A DNA stretch of 64,000 bases from Sisyra terminalis (lineage: Eukaryota > Arthropoda > Insecta > Neuroptera > Sisyridae): the NCBI GenBank assembly GCA_958496175.1, contig OY292278.1, positions 39,990,001 through 40,054,000 on the forward strand. Direction: 5' to 3'. Positions 11,451 through 24,054 of this stretch are shown here, piece by piece. The position numbers and the translations under genes are program-made. Each line of letters begins with the position of its first letter. Within the stretch, counting starts at the first letter, position 1. Below the pieces are notes generated by a model. That model made no database searches. It had not been told where the DNA came from and saw only the letters and a list, made by a program, of their open reading frames with translations.

Positions 11451-12229
11451 TTCTATTCAATAATTTAGAATGATACCGATTGGGGTGACAAACCTGTAAT
11501 AAGGATCACTAAACATAGCATCTTTGACTCCTCTTTATTTTATTTACACACGTTAGTGATTTCGAAGAAACATTGAAATTTTGACTATTTCTTCCATAGG
11601 AAAATAAAGAAAGTTTAAAATTGAAATCGAACTGTATTTAGCCTTCCTGGTAGTGATGGTTTCATAAATTTTCGTAGAAATTACAATTTTGTTAGAAAAA
11701 TCTTTAATTCTAATACTCTTTTCAAAGTTCAAAGAAGTATTCGACTTACGTACATGACTATACGTATGTCGAAGACATTGAAGGACTAAGATATCTTGAA
11801 TTTGGAAAAACAAGAAACCACAAACGTTTTCAAGAAAAATAAGTAGGTAAAGACTGATTTTTTATAATAAAACACGTAATCATTATACTACAAATGAATA
11901 GTTGGATTTATTTAAACTTCAAATTTGAAAATTACGAATAGGAAATGATAAAAGTATCATTGATTTCACAATGAATATCTCAATGCGGATGCGGATACTT
12001 TCAATTAGAAGAAATTGGTGATTGGAATCTTATGAGCTTTAAGTTTTCTACTTCACGATTTCTTTGTAGGAGAAAATTTGATCGAATCTAACATCGATAC
12101 ATAAACGTTCCAAACGAATGATTTTCCACACCTGGCAAAAAAGAAAATCTAATGATATGAAAATTGAAGAAAAACGCGTCGGTTTGATTTTCGAGATCAT
12201 CATAGAAAAAGCATAGAGTGGAATATCAG
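11451..12229. other. AT-rich non-coding stretch
   Basis: Short frames only; nothing recognised. Confidence 0.25.
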
Positions 12230-12540
12230 GGACCCCTACATCTCGACAGCACTCTGCCGCTAGTGGCAGCGGGTGCGTGGGTGGTGCTGATGGCGGCGAC
12301 GGTGGCATTTGTTTTACCATGGCAACCGCGTGAACAATGGTGTTTATTTGTCCTTCGGGGGACGTAACAAAACAGCATCGTCGCTTGGTTGCCTGTGATA
12401 AGACCGTCAGATATTTATATAATAATAACCGGTGCGGTGTGAGAGTGAGTCTCATGACACCCTCACAACCCCTAGCTGCCACCCGGGCGTCGATGATCGC
12501 CATCTACGGGTGGTGTGACGTAGACCATCCTTTGTAGATT
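12230..12540. promoter_or_regulatory. GC-rich island with RFX-like X-box, candidate promoter or enhancer
   Basis: This is the most GC-rich island of the left half. GTTTTACCATGGCAAC at 12311-12326 differs by about one base from the RFX X-box consensus (GTNRCC, spacer, RGYAAC). On the minus strand TATATAAATATC near 12410 could be a TATA box. A minus-strand frame through the island gives a Pro-rich peptide (PPSPPSAPPTHP) of no known family. The island could be a promoter region, an enhancer or a 5' exon; I cannot decide between them. Confidence 0.35.
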
Positions 12541-12721
12541 GGCAAACACGTATACCAACCGTTGAAAACAAAGCGATGCGTATTTTATCGGTATTTGATA
12601 AGAACGAGACAAAATCCGTTTTCGGTGTTTGGGGGGTAGTTTGCGTCGTCTCTGTAAGCGCCGCGACGCTGATTGGTGTGGTTTAGACTCAATTCGCGTT
12701 GTACTTTATACGTACAGGATA

Positions 12722-12752
12722 ATGTACATATATATATATATATATATATACA
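12722..12752. repeat. (TA)n microsatellite
   Basis: An uninterrupted run of TA dinucleotides sits inside an AT-rich stretch. Confidence 0.9.
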
Positions 12753-12754
12753 AC

Positions 12755-13996
12755 GATATGAGATGGGGATGTAAATGTATACATATAAGGGTGACTCTAC
12801 TGTACGATATGTATATGTTTGTTTTATATCGTTATATGATGGAGAGACATTATAATACATTTTGTGTACAGTGAAGGTACGCAGAGTAGAAGGTACGGCT
12901 ACGATCATTTGCATTTAACACGAATATGAGATTTTAGTGGTTGCTTCTGAAAGGGTATAACATACCCCAGTAATTATTATACAGTTGGCTGTAATTAATG
13001 ATTAGCTCCTTCTCTTTCATTCGCTTCTTGTGTAAATGTTTGAAACGTTCCCGTAAATTAAAAGACTGGCAATTTCTACTAGAACCCTTTCTCCAATTCT
13101 CCCCCAAAAAAAGCTCTAATTTTTTCACTTTTCCAAATTAGTCATTGAGTTGTAAACTTTTTTGGCAATTCTCCAATTACATCATACAAATATGTTTCAA
13201 AAATGTCTATATAGTTTTTCAGTTACGAAAGAAGGGGATGAAGGTAAGGTAGGTAGATAAAAGAGAGGAAAATTTATCTATTACCATTCGAGTGAATTTA
13301 TTTATTCTGAATTTATTTATGTATGTGCCCATTGTGAATGTAAACGCCAAACACTCGTTATTTCGATTCGGTTTGCTTCATCTTAAACCAACCAATATAA
13401 ACATGATTTTCGTCCTCGATACGTGCACATTCATCGTACGGGAAAATGAAATATGGAAAACGGTTTTTCTCACAGTGGGAGTATTTTGAAAGAAAATTGA
13501 CGAATTAAGGAAAATATTTTTTCTTCTCCCTTTTTTTTGCACGTAATGAGGTTGGTTAATATTTTCCAGTGATAAATATCAATTGTAGGATCATTTTTAA
13601 TCAACTGTATAAACTTCTAAGGATTACTCTAATCTGTCTTCTTTTTCACGAGTTTTCTACCCAATTTTTTGTTGAAAATACCTGTAAAAGGCTGACAGTT
13701 GTTTAATGTTTGCAATGTTGGAAACAAATTCTTTTATATTTTGTATTGTTTGGGTCCAAATCTACGATATATGGAGATCAGTGTTGGAAAGAAACTTAAT
13801 AGTAGTAAACTACTTTCTAATCTAAATATCTTCAGATATTGAATTCCATTACTAGATTGTTAAATCAAGGGAAGTAAAATATAATGTTACCCATTTCTGA
13901 GATAAATTCTTTGATAACTTAGTATCTGCTTAGAATTTGGCAAAACTAACATTCTCGTACCTAATTTGAACAAAACTGTTCTTTTATTTCACATTT
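12755..13996. other. AT-rich non-coding stretch
   Basis: No gene, repeat family or splice-bounded exon recognised. Confidence 0.25.
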
Positions 13997-13997
13997 A

Positions 13998-14180
13998 TTT
14001 AAAGTGGATAATAACTCTAATTCTTAGAACATCTGAGGAATTCTTTTAGGAGTTTCTTATATCTATTTAAGTATTATTTCTAAGGTAATTTAAAGTGGTT
14101 TATAAATCTTATTCTTAGTACATCTGAGGAATTCTTTCAGGAACTTATTTTTTCTTTTTAAGTATTATTTCTAAGGTAAA
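13998..14180. repeat. Two-copy direct tandem repeat, unit about 91 bp
   Basis: TTTAAAGTGG opens both units (13998 and 14088). Both contain ACATCTGAGGAATTCTTT and end AAGTATTATTTCTAAGGTAA. The copies differ by scattered substitutions, so the duplication is not recent. Confidence 0.75.
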
Positions 14181-14689
14181 TCTCAACAGACATCTCAATC
14201 GATTAGATCCCTGTGGATATTTCTAATATCAAGGAATGGTAATCCTAAAGACCTATGGTAACTATGAGGTAGAGCTGAGCAGAAAATAGGGCATGAGGGG
14301 CAGTTTCTTCCCTCTTTTTAAATTTTCTTCATCCATTTGCTCCAGAGTTTATCCCCAAAGTGTTGGGATTCTCTATAGTTTCATCGAATGTAATTTACTG
14401 AATGATGATATTTCCAATCGAATTTGTTGAACCACAATAACCCCGTACTAATAACCACCGCATCATTATATGCGTAAAATATGTCACACAATTATTCATA
14501 CATTTATACCGTGATTGAAGAATTCTAAAATTATTCTGTATTTAGTGGAAGAGAAGTAAACTCCAAAGAAGTAGCTTAAAAAGAAGGTGAAATTCCAACC
14601 AAAAATTACAAATCTTACAATGTAATATGAACTCTATCGGGGTTGATGCCTTTCCCCGGCAAGGATATCAAACATTCTTTACAGGTTCA

Positions 14690-15185
14690 CAACTTGCACT
14701 GGGTATTAAAAGATCGGCAGTGAAAAGTACTATCAAAGAATGGGTTTTTAAAAAACACTGCACATCATGAAAGAATACCACCGGCCAAGAGCACAGCAAA
14801 TGGATGATAGAAAAATCATCACAGAAACTAACTTCTGAAATACTTGGTCTTACAAAAAAACAGGTACGAACGGTAGCGGGTTTAATAACCGGCCACTGTG
14901 GAATGAAAAAACATCTGCATACAATAGTATTACAAGTGGATGATTCAAAATCCAGATTCTGCCCGATAAAAGATGAAACCACTTATCACGTTTTATGAGA
15001 ATGCGGTGGTCTGAATAAATGGAGACATGAGGAACTGGGGATATGAAGCCCTGGAACTGAAATAGTCGAAAAATGCGATGAGTGCTGAGGTTTTGCCCAG
15101 CAGCTTGATCTTTGGATATAAGAGAAAAAGGACCCAGGAAGCACAATAAGCTCTGAAGCTGCAGTATTGAAGCTCAACTAATCTC
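14690..15185 (+). pseudogene. LINE fragment, RNase H-like C-terminal domain (R1/Jockey/I group)
   Basis: Three plus-strand frames together read as the C-terminal RNase H region of a non-LTR retrotransposon: KSTIKEWVFKKHC, then KLTSEILGLTKKQVRTVAGL, LITGHCGMKKHLH, then CPIKDETTYHVL and ECGGLNKWRHEEL. The typical Thr-Gly-His-Cys stretch and the Cys-x-x-Asp-Glu-Thr block of this group are present. An in-frame stop follows HVL, and the reverse transcriptase is absent. Dead copy. Confidence 0.65.
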
Positions 15186-15189
15186 ATTT

Positions 15190-16340
15190 TAGAAAACCCA
15201 ATTGAATAAATAAAAAATGCTTATCTAAGTATCAATTAGGAGTTTTCTTAAAGCATTTGATTTCAACATAATTTGTTTAAAAAATTTATTAAGAATAAAA
15301 TTTCGGAAGCCAAAAATCTTGGATAGTTTTATATTTTGAAATTTGTCAAAAATAATTCAAAATTCGGAAAATATGTGTAAAAATGTTTTCTTAGTGAGCA
15401 GACCTAAAAGTATTCTGATTTCATTTTTATCTTCGTTTTGTTGTCTTTGGCTATGGTTTTTTTTTTAAATGCCTTCATCACTACCTTTGAGAACCATTCT
15501 TTAGAGTATTTGATCCATAATTGATTTTGTTCATCGGTAATCCCTTTCGCTATTCAACCTAATTCTGTACATATCAGCACACCTTAAAATAGCTACAAAA
15601 ATTAGAATAATGAGAAACATTTACTACTGAAAAAAAAAGGTTGAATGAAATTTTAGTGCGTTATTTCTTATCAATTTATTTATTTTACTTTGATGGTTCT
15701 ATTTTTGAAGGAGTAAACTAATAGCATTGACTAATGGCACGCCAAAAAACAATAAAGAAAACCAATTTCAAGGAATCATAAATATCATAGGGGTGTGATA
15801 TTAATTTTAAGTTGATAATCCCACGTATTCCCGAAATAAAGGGCCTTCATAAATTGACTGGTGGATAGTTAAACTGGTGGACTTTAAAGAACCTGTTTTC
15901 TCTTTTTTAGTACAAAACTCAAAAAAAACATTCTCGGTTGGACAAAAAGATGAAACTGCAGCAATTTTTGATACAGGTGGTTAAAGATTCAAATTCAATA
16001 AGATATAGAAGTCGAGCTTAATTTAGTGAATATACCGTTGAATTCAATAAATTTATAAATTATTAAAAAGCAAAACATAAAGTGTTTTTAAGTGAAGTAT
16101 TCATTTTCAAGAGTCCTAATTTTTATATTTCACAATAACTTATTAAAAACTACGTATTGAAAAGAACAATATTTGCACCCAATTAATTGGGATGGTTTTA
16201 ACAAAGCTGTTCCTAAACGAAGGGTTCTCGTTTCTAATTGTTAATTTAAAAACGCTCAGGTCGCTTAATCTGACTCAGAAAATTAAGGGTATCGAGCATA
16301 CAAAAATGCAATGAAAATAGGGTTGCATGGACACAAATGA
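15190..16340. other. AT-rich non-coding stretch
   Basis: Nothing recognised beyond poly-A and poly-T runs. Confidence 0.25.
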
Positions 16341-16860
16341 GCACTTTTTGGTAGATTATGTTGGTAAGTATAGACTGAATTTTATCATGCGTTATGATTG
16401 GGCTACAAATAAGAGAGCAGCACGATTGCCTAGCAACTCTCAGTCGGGGCGCAACAATGCTCGATTCGTTAGCGTTTGAGATGTTGGTTAGATGAATAAA
16501 TTGATTGTTATATTTGCGAATGCATTCGATGTATTCGATGGCTTAACTAACGTTCCCGTACCAAAACAGGATGGATAGACGAATTCGAGTATTCCAGGCG
16601 TTTTCTATTCGTTTTGTTAGTTTATGGGATCGTTATGGGTAGGATGGCATTGTGTTAACACGTCACCGGCTATATAAATCTGCACTTGACTGCTTCATTT
16701 TATTAGGTATGTCTATCGGGAAAATGTAACGTAAATACTTTCTCAACCAATAACTTGATCGGTAGCACCAACCGAGATCAGGTGACACGCTTCACCTGCT
16801 TCCGAACAAGTTATACCATTCATACAAGTTGCGAATTGAGAGATGACGCATTCAATGCAC
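16341..16860. promoter_or_regulatory. Less AT-rich island with X-box-like site and TATA motif
   Basis: GATTGCCTAGCAAC at 16424-16437 resembles an RFX X-box with one mismatch. GGCTATATAAATC at about 16668-16680 is a good TATA box, and a donor-like ATTAG|GTATGT lies about 30-40 bp further on. No protein frame is evident. It may be a plus-strand promoter with a very short first exon, or an enhancer. Confidence 0.3.
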
Positions 16861-17303
16861 TTAGCTTACATACCTACACTTAGATTGGATTAGAGATATC
16901 TTGTCGTTTGGTCCCAATTGTTTCTTCGCTTTGAGATTTTGACGTTGAGATTTAAGTGCTAATTAACCTGTCGCTTTTAATTTGATCGTTAACAGTTCGC
17001 TCCTCGGATTTGTTTCACCTTCCATTCGCTATATTCGAGGCAGCATCGAGGGATTATTAATTTCCTATACGTTCCGTTTGATTTCGTTGCAGTTGATGGA
17101 ACTTTTTTATCATTTTCTAGTTGATAAATTTATTCGAAAAATTATTAATTAATAAACTTTTAATGAAGCTTTTGATTCGCGATGACGTTCCGGAATCGAA
17201 CGCTCGTGAAATAAGCAAAAGTTTATTGAATGCAGCAGGTTTTTTTCACCGTGTTTTGTTCTAAGACTCTTTTCAAACTCGTTTTGATCATCAAAAAAAA
17301 AAT

Positions 17304-18388
17304 ATTTTACCTTTCAATTGAAAAAATAATTAGTTTGAAATAATAATCAACTTTTTAAAGGGTATGCACCGATAGGGAAAAAGGAGTGTTAAAATTGTAA
17401 CAATTGTGACAATGGGGAAGAAGAAATTTTTCAGATGCTACTGATTACAGTATCCATCGATAGACTTGTTATTAACATTTAAAAGTAACTTATTTATCCT
17501 CAATAAATCAATAGATTGAAGCATAAAACTTTATAAAAATTTCTTGAATGAAATTTGGTGAAATTAATAATTCATTTCTGGCAGGTATGATAGATGATAA
17601 AATTCAGATCTGAGCTTTTATTAAATAAGAAGACAATTCAGGTTGTTTAAGATCGGTTTTTTTATTGAATTCAACTTGAAAAAATTATATTTTTTGTGAT
17701 TCAAGAAGCTATGATACGTAACGAAACGTAGCTAATTTGAATATTAAAAAATATTAAATTAAAAAATCGATCTTAAACAGCAGGTATGAAATTTAATGGT
17801 TTTAAATTACCTATCACACAATGGTTGCAGGAACAATCTGAGCTGTATTGCATTAAAAGGTTATACACAGGTCTATAAAATACATTTTGTAATAATTTTT
17901 ATAGAAAGGGATCTTATGGAATAATCATATGATTCTTTAAAAAATGCATTTTACCTTTCAATTGAAAAAATAATTAGTTAGAAATAATAATCAACCTTTT
18001 AAGAGGTATGTATCGAAAGGGATAAAGGAGTGTTAAAATTGTAACAATGGGGAACAAGAAATTTTCCAGACGCTAGAGATTAGGGTATCCACAATTGATG
18101 TTTTATAGACTTTTGTTATTACTATTTAAAAGTAACTTATTTATCCTCAATAAATCAGATGATTGAAGCATAAAATTTTATAAAAATTTGTAAGTCGTTT
18201 TCAATCATTTTCTTGAATGAAATTTTGCTGAAATCAATAATTCATTTCTGCTGAGTTAGAAATTTAATGACTTTAAATTACCGAAATTATCGCAATGGTT
18301 GCAGGAACAATAAGAGCTACATGCAGTAAGTTAAACACAGGCCTATAAAATACATTTGGTAATAATTTTTTATAGAAAGGAATCTTAT
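17304..18388. repeat. Tandem duplication of about 440 bp, first copy interrupted
   Basis: Segments 17304-17580 plus 17790-17917 and segment 17948-18388 are direct copies, sharing TTTTACCTTTCAATTGAAAA, TAAAAGTAACTTATTTATCC and ATGGTTGCAGGAACAAT. The first copy is split by the hairpin element at 17591-17779; the second gives the uninterrupted state. The duplication therefore predates the insertion. Confidence 0.8.
17591..17779. mobile_element. Hairpin element with hammerhead-like core, copy B, 10-bp target duplication
   Basis: The insertion is flanked by GCAGGTATGA at 17581-17590 and again at 17780-17789. It has the family start TAGATGATAAAATTCAG. The left arm is cut short, and the right arm retains ATACGTAACGAAACGTAGC but has lost CTGATGAAGT. 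A 10-bp duplication fits target-primed insertion (Penelope-like) better than hAT or mariner. Confidence 0.7.
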
Positions 18389-18389
18389 T

Positions 18390-20820
18390 GAACAATTACA
18401 AGTATAATTATTTAGATAGTATCTACTATGAAACTACTAACAACACTTAGATTAAGTAAAAATATTTATTTACAATGCTACTGAAAACGGTTTTCCAAAG
18501 GTCCTCCGAAAAAAGCGTTTGGCAGTGATTTCTGCTTAAGATAATTTGAAATAAAAAAAAAGGTTTTTAGTGGATAGATCAATCTTTGTAATGATTTAAA
18601 GAATAGTCATAATTAAAAATTTTGAGAAAATAGCAATTATCTTAAGGAAAAAAAACCAAATTTTCAACCAAAATTTCCACAAAAATTTTTCTAAAAAATC
18701 GAAATAACTATGGGAAATCTTATTCCATCAGTTATTATTTAAGTAAAATATATCTTATTACGTATATATCTTAAAATTTTAGTTCGATTGCTAGAGCCGT
18801 TTTTAAGATCTCGTGGTTATTGATTTTCAAAATACCGTTTAAGAAAAACGCGTTTAAAGTTTCAGAAGAAATTTACACATAGTTAATATTTACCAAATCA
18901 GCTTAAAATTTCTTGAAAATATTTTTCTATGCAGTCCATTCCAAAAATAGAAAAAAAAAAAAATTCTTTTAAATTCTTACTGCATTTAACCCCCTAAGTG
19001 AGCCAACATCTTCTGTTTTAAGAAAACTAAAATTCTACAAAATTGAGTTACTTTTACCCTTAATCGCTAAGGAAAGAAAATTGAGGAAAAGTTTTGGATG
19101 TAAAGTCTTTATATGAGCTTGGAGAAATAGCTTTTGAGAAAATGAATTCATTCAGGGAGTTGACCGAAAATGATATAAACAAATAAAACCAATTTTTTTA
19201 ATCAGAAGAAAAGTGGAAATTTTATTACCATTCGAGACCACATGTAAATTACGCAGTACTTACTAAAAGACTTTACATATATTCTGTGTGGTACTTTGTT
19301 ATTTTCTAAGGGATAAGTAGCGTCTTCACAAACCTTTGAGAAAAAGGGTTGAAATGTGGCTGTGGTGTTGATCCTCTAGTATATGAAATATTGTCGTGAA
19401 AAAACTTCACCACATTCGCCTATTTTTACTTCTTTCATTAATATTGTACTTTATAATCATTACAATTTCTTATGCAGTCTATAAATAGTTTAACAATGAC
19501 GAAATATTTAATTATCATAGCTAAAATCTATAATCATATTTTAATAATAACGTATTCGCATTCGGATCCTCTGCTTTGTTTTCTTACCCTTGTAAAGGAA
19601 ACAATAGTTCATTTAAAGTTAAATTAAAAAACAATTATTTAAACTTACAACTATGTAAAATGTTGATTTATACAAAAAATTAGTACTAGAAATTCTAATT
19701 TGGATTTTAAATAAAAGTTTATCTAAAAAAACGGCTTACCTTCTTCTAATTCCTGGGACAAATTCGAAATTTTACTCAAAGAACTATAATTTTTGATTCC
19801 TTGAGACCTCTACAAAGCTGGCAACTTAACGGTATACTTATTATCCTTCAATTTGCTAAAGATCTTAGTAATTATTAAGCAACGATAAATATTTTTTTTA
19901 TTATTTCGTAGGGTCAAGATATAATAAATTAATTAGATAATGAGATAATCCATTATTAGCAGCTATTTGATTTTCTTTAGATGCAATTTTTGTGATTTTT
20001 CGGTTTACTATTGTTTACTATGTTAAATTTTTCTAAGAGTTTTCAAAAAATAAATACCAAATTTTTGTTTATATCAGTCCAAAATTGCAAAGCTTTCGAT
20101 AAACACTGTAATCATACTAAAATTTTATTTTTTCAAGATATGATGCTAAAAGCATTGAAAAGATAAATATTATAATTTAAGGCTTTTCTGAAAAGAATTT
20201 TTATCCACAGTTTTTAATAGTAAATAAACGGTTAACTTCTAAAAGGATTGATGCCAAAGAGATTGTTTTTTTTTCATTATTAAAAGAACAAAAAGAAACA
20301 CTGAATATTTTACTTCTTACGGATCATATTAGAAATATGTTTTGAGAATTGATATCTTTATGTAATGTTTTTCAATGGAAACCGATCGGTCATTATTGTT
20401 TTGCTGAGTATTTACATCAAAAAATAATGGTCCAAAAAATTAATGTTATTTAAGAATTTGATACTAAACCTTAGGATTTAATTATTAAAATAAATATTTG
20501 ATTTGAATAAAAGCTATACGCTTTCCCTTATTTTTCAGTCAATTGATGAAAATCATCCCCAACAGGAAACACTCATAAAAATTCTCCAAAAATTATCCTC
20601 ACCGCATGCTTTTTCCGTGATCTCCCATTTCATAAACTTGCCACCAAATCCATGAAAAATAGATTTTCATAAAACAATTCTCGTTAGTTTGTTCGCAAAA
20701 GTATTCCCCAGAATAATACGAAACTCTGTATAATTTAGCGTGTTAAATTCGTTGAACAATTTCCATAAACTTACTTACTTATTACCGTTGGGAATGAGGC
20801 AAACTGTTCTCTTCTATCTT
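18390..20820. other. AT-rich non-coding stretch (2.4 kb)
   Basis: No frame above background, no inverted termini and no GC-rich island. Long A and T runs are common. Nothing else seen. Confidence 0.25.
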
Positions 20821-20857
20821 TCTCATTTATAATACACCAAGGTAGGCTAGCACTTAC

Positions 20858-20913
20858 TAAGGAGTGGCGGGTTCGCATAAAAGCTCACTATAGTCCACTA
20901 ATGGCGGCTGCAC
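20858..20913 (-). CDS. Candidate 56-nt internal coding exon (minus strand)
   Basis: On the minus strand a strong acceptor (pyrimidine-rich TTTTTCGTTTTCTGTTGTTT then GCAG) precedes 56 nt that are open in one frame only, then GTAAGT. The peptide would be VQPPLVDYSELLCEPATP, entering in phase 0 and leaving 2 nt. I recognise no family. Its entry phase does not fit a direct join to the exon at 31622-31737. A competing 53-codon ATG frame lies on the opposite strand (20901-21062). Either strand, or neither, may be coding; the island could simply be regulatory. Confidence 0.25.
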
Positions 20914-21065
20914 CTGCAAACAACAGAAAACGAAAAATTATCACAAAGGAAAAAACAAACGGAGGCAAGCATCGCGATCAGGGGACATATTCCTCCGTGG
21001 CGTCCTCTTCCTCGACGTTTCTCCCTCATTGCCTCCGCGGGTGTTTTCATCATTTTAAATAATAA

Positions 21066-22084
21066 AAAGTTTTCTTATTTCTCAACCTTCGTTCCTTTGG
21101 TACAAAGGAGTTGGCATGTAAAAGACTATATGTACCTAGAAAAATGTATTAAATTTTAAAAAAGCTCATTTTCACCAACGACACTTTTTAAACGTGTTAC
21201 ATTAACATTGTAGTCCCCGGTGAGAGTTCATCGTGTTTGTTAAACTTGTAAAGGTGTTTGGATAATTCAGACCCTTAATTTTTACCAGTCTTGTTTGCAA
21301 TTTTTGTTCGTTTTATTTGTAAACTTTTTAAACTCTTGTGCTCTTCATGGTAAAGTTTTTATCCACTAAAAAATATGACGGTATGATGAAAATAAATTGG
21401 GATGCTTCGTTCGTGGCAAAATAGGGTGGATTGTCCGTGGTTAATGAGTTTCACACATATTAAATTGAGTATTCACTATTCACACCACCATTCTCAACCC
21501 CTTTTGTCGTAACACACTACTTAAGATTGAGAAGATTGCATATAAAATGCAAATGCAGCGATGTATTTTCACAGCTGCAGTTGTCGAGCTAATGCAGCTC
21601 GTTTTCGCGTTGACATGTAAATCATGTTTTTTCAAACAGATACTATGATATTTTAAGCGTTGGCGTCAATCAGTGCTTTCATTATTAGAAGTGAAAATTG
21701 AATTTTGTCGACAGAAATTTGGGGGTTGAAGACCTGAAGAAGTTGAAGGACTTAGCCAACAATTACTTCAGTTTATTTGTGTCTACCATTGTACCATTTA
21801 TGTCTAGTCATTGTATATTGACATTGATATAACAAGCACACGTCTCTATAAAAGTAAGCCAATGTAACAATAATTATTCAAAAGATTCGTGACTTCTGAT
21901 TATCAAAATTTAATAACGTTTCATTTACTTGACTATAGTAATTGTTTTCTTGATTAATTGACCACTATTTTATCTATCATTTGGATCAAATTTTTGGCTT
22001 TCAGTCTAATAAAGTTAGTTAAATAAAAACAACTAATGAATGGATAAAATAAGCAATGCACTAATGTCTAATGACATTCTATAT
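21066..22084. other. Non-coding stretch
   Basis: Moderately AT-rich, with no frame or repeat end recognised. CTCTATAAAAG near 21844 is TATA-like but has no supporting exon. Confidence 0.25.
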
Positions 22085-24053
22085 TAGCGATGCCACGAAT
22101 ATTCGACCACTATTCGGTATTCGGCCTATTCGGCTACTTTTTTTAATATTCGGTATTCGGCCGAATATTGCTTACTATTCGGTCGAATACCGAATATCGA
22201 ATCATCAAAAAAAGCATATTTTACTCAAAAATGTATAGGTACAGTAGGGTGTCCGTTATTTCCAAAATTGATTTTTTACAGCGATCGCCCCCTGAATTTT
22301 TAGTTTAAGATACAAAAAAAAAATCCTGTACTATTAAGCTCTTAATTTCTTGATTAAACCGTGCCGGAATCATGTTACTTTTACCATTTAAAAAGCATGG
22401 GATTATTTGACTTTTTACTTTTACTTTTTTTCTCAGAAACAAATGAATGCAAAGATTTATAATCAAATTATTCTGACGTAAAATTTAACGCTCTACAAAG
22501 AAGGTTTCTTATAATTTTTCGATTAAAGCACTCCATTAAAAGTTAATCAACATTTAACTTGTGCCTAATATAAATCTTGCAATATTTTCAAGCTTTTGCT
22601 CATTTTTACTTTTTCAAACTATAAAATTATTGGAAGAGAAGATAAAAATTATTATCATTAGAGCGCAAGTGATTATTTGTGTTAATTTTATGACTTGAAC
22701 TGAAAAAAAAAACAAAAAAAAAATTATTTTTTGACAATTAAAACCGGTGACATAAGATCCGAATTCGCTATAGTCGTGAAATTCAATTTATCCAGGATAC
22801 ATTTTCATACTTGAATCAATATTTTGTACCTACAAAGTGAATTTCATACTAATTAATGAGACTATCAACAAAAGTTCATTTAAAAATGGAATTTTTACCA
22901 TTTTCCCAGACGCCATATTTGAGAAATTTCTTAGAACTTGTAATCAACAAATTAAATGTTGAATAAATTACTACAAATTAAAAAAATTAATTCAAGATAA
23001 ATGTTGAATAACTTTTAATGGAGTGATTAAATCGAAAATTCATAACAGACCTTTTTTGTAGAACGTTAAATTTTACGTCAGAATAATTTAATCTTTTCTT
23101 CCATTTGTTTCTGAGAAAAAAAAAAGTCAAATAATCCCATGTTATTTAAATGGTAAAAGTAACATGATTCCGGCACGGTTTAATCAAGAAATTAAGAGCT
23201 TAATTGTATTGGATAATTTTTTTATATCTTAAACTAAAAATTCAGGGGGCGATCGCTGTAAAAAATCAATTTGGGAAATAACGGACACCCTAAGGTATAG
23301 GGAATCAGAAACCAATGTCATTTTCTCAACGTAAAATTAAAACACAAAATTTTTATACAAGCTTTAATTTCGAAGCATATATTACCGAATTTGTATTTCT
23401 CTGGGAATTTATTTAACCATTTCAGTATAGAGCTTAGAATAATAAATATTTTTAATCTTTTGTGAGTTAACTAGTCACGCTAATCAGAAAATGTCTTTAG
23501 GTACGACTTTGAAATTACTTATAAAGCGATAAATGGCATTTGAATATCGATAGGTTCAGTAATGACATTACTTTCCGATCCAGTTAATATTTATTTTAAT
23601 AATAAATTTCTACACTTATTATAAAATAAAAATCAATCTGTGATACGTTGTGATGGGAAAAAAATTAGAAATGAAACTAATATTCGAAAACAATTCGGTG
23701 CTCGACTATTCACACTGAACAGTAAATTAGAAAAAAATGCATAATATAACTCAGAAAGCTTTTATTTCACCAATAGCTTTTAACTTATAAATTTATTTTA
23801 CCATAGCATATTAATACTTAAAATCTATCAGTGGTTAGTTATGATGAATGAAAACAGTTTTCAGCGTTTGTTGATAGCAAACTATTTCGCTTTTCCTCAT
23901 AAATTATAAAGTTAAATTATAAATTTTAAAGTAGGTTTAAACTTTAAACCTCACTCACTAACGGTACTAAGTGTCGCCGAATATTCGGCGCTTTGGCCAA
24001 GGGACTGGCCAAATATTCGGTATTCGGTCAAATAACTATTCGTGGCATCTCTA
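22085..24053. mobile_element. Non-autonomous hAT-like element with ATTCGG subterminal repeats
   Basis: The ends are TAGCGATGCCACGAATATTC and, reversed, TAGAGATGCCACGAATAGTT. Both ends carry repeats of TATTCGGTATTCGG, an arrangement common in insect hAT elements. The interior is non-coding. A 1,044-bp foldback element (22247-23290) is nested near the left end, so the host element is only about 0.9 kb. The flanking 8-mers (TTCTATAT and GTATATAC) do not match convincingly. Confidence 0.7.
22247..23290. mobile_element. TA-flanked foldback element, inverted arms about 310 bp
   Basis: The ends read GGGTGTCCGTTATTTCC and GGAAATAACGGACACCC, each next to TA. Arms 22247-22560 and 22975-23290 are long inverted copies, including TTTACAGCGATCGCCCCCTG against CAGGGGGCGATCGCTGTAAA and TATTCTGACGTAAAATTTAA against its mirror. 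A TA flank suits the Tc1/mariner group. There is no transposase. A second copy ends at 187. Confidence 0.85.
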
Positions 24054-24054
24054 G

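Noticed and set aside
12048..12503. 151-codon minus-strand frame through the GC-rich island
   Set aside because: The peptide is low-complexity Pro-rich in the middle and AT-noise-like at its C-terminus, and no family is recognised. It is more likely a by-product of a regulatory island.
12629..12914. Opposed frames of 81 and 109 codons
   Set aside because: Both run through the (TA)n microsatellite and translate to Tyr/Ile repeats.
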